From CAZVRZ01 sp964629965 (GTDB taxonomy: Bacteria; Chloroflexota; Anaerolineae; Anaerolineales; UBA4823): DNA of 38,366 nucleotides. Of this stretch, positions 34,123 through 38,366 are shown in pieces. The stretch covers positions 1 to 38,366 of the forward strand of contig CAZVRZ010000039.1 of NCBI GenBank assembly GCA_964629965.1, read 5' to 3'. Under the pieces are notes generated by a model, which saw nothing but the letters and a program-made list of their open reading frames with translations, did no database searches and had not been told where the DNA came from. How positions within the stretch are numbered: the stretch's first letter is position 1; each line of letters opens with the position of its first letter. Position numbers and translations under genes: made by a program.

Positions 34123-35367
34123 CTATTCTTTTGCGGTACGCCTGTCAATGATGCGCACGGGTTTAGGGGTCAATCGATCTGCTGGCCAGTTCGGAATTAA
34201 ATTAATCGTAGTTCGTATTCCCAGAAATTCTTCAATCTTATCTTGGATGCATCTGCGAATAGAACTTGACGATTGGGATTCTACTTCCACTATACATTCT
34301 TCGTGTGCATCTTTTTGTAACAATTTCACAAGAAATTCGTTTCCTATCCACTCGTCGGAAAACAATAAATCTTCAATTTCCGAGACAAAGAACCTTTTCC
34401 CACTAAGAACAGCAGAATCTACATCTCTACCCTTTAAAAAGAGCTTTGGAAAACTATTGCCACAAGAGCAAGGTTCATATCTCATAGAAAAATAATCGTC
34501 GCTCCAGTATCGTAATAAAGGTGAGCCCTTCTTCCATAAAGTTGTGTAAACCCCCACGCCTACATTTTCAGGAGGAAGGGGTTGGTGAGATGCAGAATCC
34601 ACGACTTCTGCCAAAATATAATCTGCGCATAAATGTTGTCCACCATCACGTACACTACATTCTCCCGCTAGTAATCCTATCTCGCTCATGCCATAAACCC
34701 CATAACACTTGACTCCCCATTCGGTTTCAAGACGATGCCGTCTGGCGGGACTAGCTGGATAACCCACTAAGTGGATTTGCCTGAGTCGTAGCTTTTTTAA
34801 GATAGAAGCGTCTTTCTCGCGAATGTAACGAATTAATCGACTAGCAATAATCGGATTAATTTTCAGTATGGTGACAGGATAATCAATTAAAGCTCGTGCA
34901 ATTTTATCCAGAGGTACGGCACCAAATGGGATAAAAGTTGCTCCAACTGCCTGCATTTCCGTCATCATGCCAAATCCGGATAATGGCATACCAAATGGAA
35001 CTGACAAAAGAGCCACATCTCCTGGGCCAACTCCAAGCATATTGAGGATTCGCTTGGCAATCTCATTGTAAACTTCTTGATCATGATTGGACCAAGCGTA
35101 CACCGAAGGCTCACCGGTAGAACCACTGCTAGAAAAATATGCTAATATCTCCTGTTGAGATAGTGTTGTTCGCTCAGTATGTGAAACAGAGCGGATTTCT
35201 TGTTTGTAAGTGAAGGGGTAGGTGTTTAAAAGTTTGAATGGATCAATATCCTTAGCCTCGTTCACTTGCATCTGAATTTTATGTTTATAAAATGGGGTGT
35301 TCAGAGTGTATGGAAGTACCTCTGCAAGCCTTGTTTTTTGAGTTTCGGTTAAGGTTTGATTATTCAT
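34123..35367 (-). CDS. PaaK/CapK-like AMP-forming acyl-CoA ligase family protein
   Basis: This 414-residue ANL-superfamily enzyme has FSSSGSTGEPSVY as the phosphate loop, YGMSEIGLLAGE as the adenylate motif, LKGRDVDS as the hinge and LTPKPVRIIDR with the C-terminal catalytic lysine. The length fits phenylacetate-CoA ligases and CapK-like proteins found in capsule clusters. A zinc-type CSCG is present (EPCSCGNSF). It would adenylate a carboxylic acid and perhaps load it onto CoA or an amine. An IS4-type element ends 12 bases before its ATG, so the upstream transcript is interrupted. Confidence 0.85.
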   Translation of the reverse strand: MNNQTLTETQKTRLAEVLPYTLNTPFYKHKIQMQVNEAKDIDPFKLLNTYPFTYKQEIRSVSHTERTTLSQQEILAYFSSSGSTGEPSVYAWSNHDQEVYNEIAKRILNMLGVGPGDVALLSVPFGMPLSGFGMMTEMQAVGATFIPFGAVPLDKIARALIDYPVTILKINPIIASRLIRYIREKDASILKKLRLRQIHLVGYPASPARRHRLETEWGVKCYGVYGMSEIGLLAGECSVRDGGQHLCADYILAEVVDSASHQPLPPENVGVGVYTTLWKKGSPLLRYWSDDYFSMRYEPCSCGNSFPKLFLKGRDVDSAVLSGKRFFVSEIEDLLFSDEWIGNEFLVKLLQKDAHEECIVEVESQSSSSIRRCIQDKIEEFLGIRTTINLIPNWPADRLTPKPVRIIDRRTAKE

Positions 35368-35379
35368 GATTGGTTTCTG

Positions 35380-35402
35380 ACTTTAGTTTCCGCTAACTGC
35401 GG
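35380..35402 (+). repeat. Left terminal inverted repeat of the IS4-type element
   Basis: Reads ACTTTAGTTTCCGCTAACTG then CGG, and pairs with 36860-36882 with two mismatches. Confidence 0.9.
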
Positions 35403-35468
35403 ATGAACAAATTACCGGAGTTGACCTCCGGGACACACGCACCTTACCAATTGAGCCCATTTTTTGCT

Positions 35469-36761
35469 TCACAACGCCAAAAGCGGCGTGGAAGCGGTCG
35501 ATTTTCGCCTTGGGGCCAGGTTTCCCTTGGGCAAATGTCCCGTGGCTGAAGCCTTTTTTCGAAGTTGCCCTGGCAATGGGTAAACTTGCGGAAATGGCTT
35601 ACCCATCAGCATGCGGCGCATGCGGCCTGGGGTGCGCTTGGGGTTGCGATCCCAGAAACCGGTGGGTGCCAGGGGTGCTGTGGCCGCCAGGTAGCTCAAG
35701 ATCGAACCAGCCAGCAGAGCCAACTCGGGCAGGCGCTGGATGCTTTCCTTGGCATGCACGAACTGGCGGTGAGCGCCGACCATCTGCTTGGCGGCGAGCG
35801 GGATCTGCTCAACCGGCCAACGATCCCGATAGATGGCCCGCACGGTGGCTGGCTTCAAGTTGAGCGGCGTCGCCAGCAGCCAGGGCGTTTTGTAATCCGG
35901 GTCGTAAATGGCGTACACCCGAAAGGTCTTGGCCTGCGGGCCAGGGACAACACCTGGCAGGATCAGATCATCCCAGATCTCGGCTCGCAGCGCAACGCCA
36001 TCTTCGACCCAGGTTTCCACCTGATCCGGAGCGCTGGCGGCGATGGTCTTGCCCTTGTAACTGCGCTCCAGCGGGCGGATCTTCTCGCCATAGACCGGTC
36101 TGCGGCCTTTGCCACCATACGGCAGTGGTTGGTTGCGGCAAGCCGTGAAGTTGGTCGCCAGGCGTAGCAGGAAGTGCTTCAGCCCAGAAGTATGCACATC
36201 CGCCAGCTTGACCCCAGCGTCTATCACCGCGATGTCCTCGTCCGTCAAGTGGCGCTGCGCCCAGCGCAGCAGATTCTCCCACAAGCGGCGCTCACTGGGG
36301 TCCTTCGGGTGCACTCGCTCAAAAGCCAGTGGGCAAGCCAGACGCTGGCCGCCGATTTCGCCCACTTCGCCGATGATGCCAAAGATCACGGCTGGCAGCG
36401 CTCGGTTGGCGGCTGGGTGATAGTGCTTGCTGGGGCAGTTCTGCAGCGCCGGACGCCAGAAGGCGGTTACATCCACCGTGACCGTCCGGTAGCCTTCGTG
36501 GCGGTGCACCTGCCATCCCGGCATTCCTTCCACCTGCTCTTGCCACAGACGCAGGATCACCGCTGTCTGCCAAATGCCACCCCGGAAGGCGGCCCAGGCT
36601 CGTCGAGTGGCCTGCTCGCTCAGCCCGGTCGACTGCAGCGCCGGAAAGATCGCTCCACGTTGTGGCAGCAAAGCGCCACTGACCAGCATCCACAGGAAAT
36701 GTAAAAGTGCAAGATTGGTTCCGACTGGCAAATCTTTGGTCAACGCGACCAGCACGTTCAT
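35469..36761 (-). CDS. IS4-superfamily DDE transposase
   Basis: This 430-residue protein has TVDVTAFWRP with the first Asp, IAVIDAGVKLADV with the second, and YRDRWPVEQIPLAAK, which fits the Y-x2-R-x3-E-x6-K signature of the IS4 superfamily and contains the catalytic Glu. GC content is clearly higher than in the surrounding cluster, so the element arrived from a different background. The frame is intact and the element has clean ends, so it is probably recent and possibly active. Confidence 0.9.
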   Translation of the reverse strand: MNVLVALTKDLPVGTNLALLHFLWMLVSGALLPQRGAIFPALQSTGLSEQATRRAWAAFRGGIWQTAVILRLWQEQVEGMPGWQVHRHEGYRTVTVDVTAFWRPALQNCPSKHYHPAANRALPAVIFGIIGEVGEIGGQRLACPLAFERVHPKDPSERRLWENLLRWAQRHLTDEDIAVIDAGVKLADVHTSGLKHFLLRLATNFTACRNQPLPYGGKGRRPVYGEKIRPLERSYKGKTIAASAPDQVETWVEDGVALRAEIWDDLILPGVVPGPQAKTFRVYAIYDPDYKTPWLLATPLNLKPATVRAIYRDRWPVEQIPLAAKQMVGAHRQFVHAKESIQRLPELALLAGSILSYLAATAPLAPTGFWDRNPKRTPGRMRRMLMGKPFPQVYPLPGQLRKKASATGHLPKGNLAPRRKSTASTPLLAL

Positions 36762-36859
36762 GGTATGATGGATAGCGGTAATGGGCTCACCTCATGGTTT
36801 CTTTTGTTTGGCAAAACAAGCTTACCATGTTTGGGGCCCATTGCCCCTTTAATTCGCTA

Positions 36860-36882
36860 CCTCAGTTAGCGGAAAGTAAAGT
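36860..36882 (-). repeat. Right terminal inverted repeat of the IS4-type element
   Basis: On the minus strand it reads ACTTTACTTTCCGCTAACTG then AGG, matching the left repeat except at two positions. It is followed by the second TCTG copy. Confidence 0.9.
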
Positions 36883-36891
36883 TCTGATTAA

Positions 36892-37866
36892 TTACTTTGA
36901 ATCATCAAAATATAGAGTGCTTGTATCCACTTGCGATGATATAAGCCCGGCATTGAATAATAGATCTGCCAGATCTTGAAACGCTTCTTTATTCATATTG
37001 CTTAGGGTCCATCTCTGTCCTAGATTTACACCAGCCATCAGGTCTGCCGAGTAGTTTGTATACTTGGCAAATATTGCGACCGCCTCGTCAGGATTTTCAT
37101 CTATAAATTGATCAGCACGGATCATTGCACGCACAATAGCAGCAGATGCCGTGGGGTTGTTTTCAACAAAATCAGACCTTAACAGCGATGCTCCCCCTAT
37201 AAATGGAGTTATCACATTCCCTAGAGGGTTATCCAGCAACTCCCTAGCAACTCCACTGTTCAGCGCAATAGTAGCGATTGGGTCCGGTGCTATGATAGCT
37301 GATACTTGATTGGTAGCTAAAGCCTCAACCAAACTTGGAGGAGCCATGCCAATGTACTCGGGCTGTGCAATCCCATCAAAGTAGGATTTGAGGGAAAGTT
37401 CAACATATGTCAACATTGTTGTTCCTGGAAATGTGCCAACCTTTTCTCCGGATAATTCGTTCACAGATATTACAGGAGAATCAACAGGCACAAGCAATTT
37501 GTTGCCTAAATCTCCATGCGCCATAAAAATTTGAAATCGCCCTGGCTGTTCAATCTCGGCTGCCAAGAGTAACGCGCTGGAGCTATTTGGAACCATATCT
37601 ACATTTCCCAAAAGCAGAGCCAGCATTTGATCGTTAGTTGTTTTAAATTCAACGGTTTCTACAGTTAATCCTTCGCTCTCAAAAAAGCCCTCTTCTTGGG
37701 CAACAAAGAAGCTGATATCCGACAAGATTGCCTCATATCCAATGCGTACTGTCATTGATCCGCTAAGTTGTGAGCAACTGGATAGTGAAAACGATAACAG
37801 AGAACAGATAAGCAACAAGGAAACCGATTTATAAACTTTGAAATTGACTTTGTTATTTTTTAACAT
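36892..37866 (-). CDS. ABC transporter substrate-binding lipoprotein (TauA/NMT1-like)
   Basis: This 324-residue protein has a hydrophobic signal segment (residues 15-28) ending in lipobox LSSC, with C31 as the lipidated residue. The mature part starts VRIGYEAILSDISFFVAQEE, the typical first strand and helix of the NMT1/TauA/SsuA family, followed by QMLALLLGNVDMVPNSSSAL. Relatives bind taurine, alkanesulfonates or thiamine-pyrimidine precursors. GGAG (37873-37876) precedes the ATG. The IS4 element starts 9 bases after its stop codon and cuts it off from the PaaK-like gene and the permease/ATPase pair. Confidence 0.92.
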   Translation of the reverse strand: MLKNNKVNFKVYKSVSLLLICSLLSFSLSSCSQLSGSMTVRIGYEAILSDISFFVAQEEGFFESEGLTVETVEFKTTNDQMLALLLGNVDMVPNSSSALLLAAEIEQPGRFQIFMAHGDLGNKLLVPVDSPVISVNELSGEKVGTFPGTTMLTYVELSLKSYFDGIAQPEYIGMAPPSLVEALATNQVSAIIAPDPIATIALNSGVARELLDNPLGNVITPFIGGASLLRSDFVENNPTASAAIVRAMIRADQFIDENPDEAVAIFAKYTNYSADLMAGVNLGQRWTLSNMNKEAFQDLADLLFNAGLISSQVDTSTLYFDDSK

Positions 37867-37872
37867 TGGATA

Positions 37873-37876
37873 CTCC
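37873..37876 (-). promoter_or_regulatory. Ribosome-binding site of the binding-protein gene
   Basis: GGAG on the minus strand lies 6 bases before the ATG at 37864-37866 and fixes this start. No convincing promoter was found further upstream. Confidence 0.6.
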
Positions 37877-38176
37877 GTAAATGAATTTGGGATTCAAAAC
37901 TTAATTCGGGCTAACTATTGAGCGTTTACAGTTCAAGCTAGAAATCTCTCAGTAGTTGACTTATCTATGTGTGGATGAAAACACAAAGGCGTAACTTTAT
38001 GTATGGCGTGAACATAAAAAACCTATGATAATTTGAGAAGCTGCTTTTGCTAGAAGATGGGTGGAAGTAAAAAATACATTACCGACTCGAACCCACTGGT
38101 CCAATTTTATCATGTTTGCATTATTGTCATCGTGTATCCTTGTTGGCTCATTGGGAATTTTCGTGACAGCCGGTAG

Positions 38177-38219
38177 CTGTGAGGGTGTTTTGCGGCTTCG
38201 CCCTAAAACCTCCCCACAG
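38177..38219. repeat. Long imperfect hairpin in the 500-base gene-free right end
   Basis: CTGTG (38177-38181) pairs with CACAG (38215-38219), then GGG with the CCC/TCC tract, GTTTT with AAAAC, and GGC with GCC around a TTC loop. The total stem is about 17 pairs, including two G-T pairs, with three mismatches. It could be a bidirectional terminator, a folded recombination site or a repeat element. The remaining bases of 37867-38366 hold no supported gene. The two frames seen around 37997-38288 lie opposite each other and resemble nothing. Confidence 0.55.
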
Positions 38220-38366
38220 AACCGCCCCACGGTGATACCCATAGAGTCTCCTCGTGCCACTGAGAACGCGGTTGATTCCAAACGGTAGTTCCATTACTAG
38301 AGAGAGGGTTCGACAAGTGAACTGACTTGATCCGATTCAGCGGAACCACACCGGAACAAGTCCCAG

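Larger units (their letters stand above)
35380..36882 (-). mobile_element. IS4-superfamily insertion sequence, 1503 bp, complete
   Basis: The 23-bp terminal inverted repeats (35380-35402 and 36860-36882) match at 21 of 23 positions and share the core TTTCCGCTAACTG. The element is flanked by TCTG on both sides (35376-35379 and 36883-36886), a 4-bp target duplication as in IS701/IS4-like elements. It carries one transposase. Inside the left end, CCGGAG (35415-35420) pairs with CTCCGG (35426-35431). Confidence 0.9.

Noticed and set aside
35420..35466. tRNA-like stretch on the minus strand (GCTCAATTGGTAAGGTGC)
   Set aside because: It resembles a D-arm, but no anticodon arm, T-arm or acceptor stem follows. 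It lies inside the IS end.
35565..36167. 200-codon plus-strand frame inside the IS4-type element
   Set aside because: It is antisense to an intact transposase. GC-rich DNA gives long chance frames.
37997..38288. Two opposing frames of 75-94 codons at the right edge
   Set aside because: They overlap each other, have low-information composition and no ribosome-binding site.
1..38366. CRISPR array, rRNA genes, phage structural genes
   Set aside because: No regularly spaced repeats, rRNA-like or phage-like sequence was seen on either strand.

Overview
The window is accessory, insertion-sequence-rich bacterial DNA. All protein-coding genes are on the minus strand except an IS630-type transposase relic and a cysteine desulfurase relic. 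Base composition is clearly mosaic: about 580-10670 is visibly GC-rich, and about 12500-34000 is visibly AT-richer. The density of radical SAM enzymes and the LarB/LarE pair suggest an anaerobe. A Chloroflexota/Anaerolineae-like host is a guess from gene style only, not from any marker gene.

Region 1 (1-477) is the 3' part of an IS630-type transposase broken by an in-frame TAG. Region 2 (580-10672) is a compact eight-gene operon read leftwards from about 10770. In transcription order it encodes a B12-domain radical SAM enzyme, LarB, LarE, a second B12-type radical SAM enzyme with an unusual CX4CX2C motif, a radical SAM homologue that has lost its cluster cysteines (a likely pseudoenzyme), a HAD phosphatase-DegT aminotransferase fusion with a frameshift, a radical SAM/SPASM enzyme, and an MBL-fold/beta-CASP-like protein. 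LarB and LarE belong to nickel-pincer nucleotide synthesis, yet no larC or larA is present. I infer a pathway that makes or elaborates a sulfur-containing, possibly pyridinium-derived, small molecule. This is the best candidate for an undescribed system here.

Region 3 (10911-12336) is an ISAs1-family element inserted in a cysteine desulfurase gene. Only the last 40 or so codons of that gene and its terminator survive. Region 4 (12517-34002) is a long leftward glycan or glycolipid cluster. It holds seven GT2 glycosyltransferases, including four close paralogues, and one GT4. It also holds two different sugar deacetylase families (PIG-L and ChbG/HpnK), a UbiA prenyltransferase, a geranylgeranyl-reductase-like flavoprotein, two radical SAM/SPASM enzymes, a CmcI-type and a UbiE-type methyltransferase, a metallophosphoesterase, and a sugar nucleotidyltransferase with a nucleotide-sugar dehydratase/epimerase. 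A plausible product is a prenyl-linked, partly deacetylated and methylated glycolipid, loosely parallel to the HpnI/HpnK hopanoid side-chain route.

Region 5 (30526-37866) overlaps region 4 and carries a TauABC/SsuABC-like importer. Permease and ATPase genes are adjacent, and a PaaK-like AMP ligase lies upstream of them. The lipoprotein binding-protein gene is separated from the ligase by a 1503-bp IS4-superfamily insertion with 23-bp terminal inverted repeats and a 4-bp target duplication (TCTG). The last 500 bases hold no gene but contain a long imperfect hairpin.
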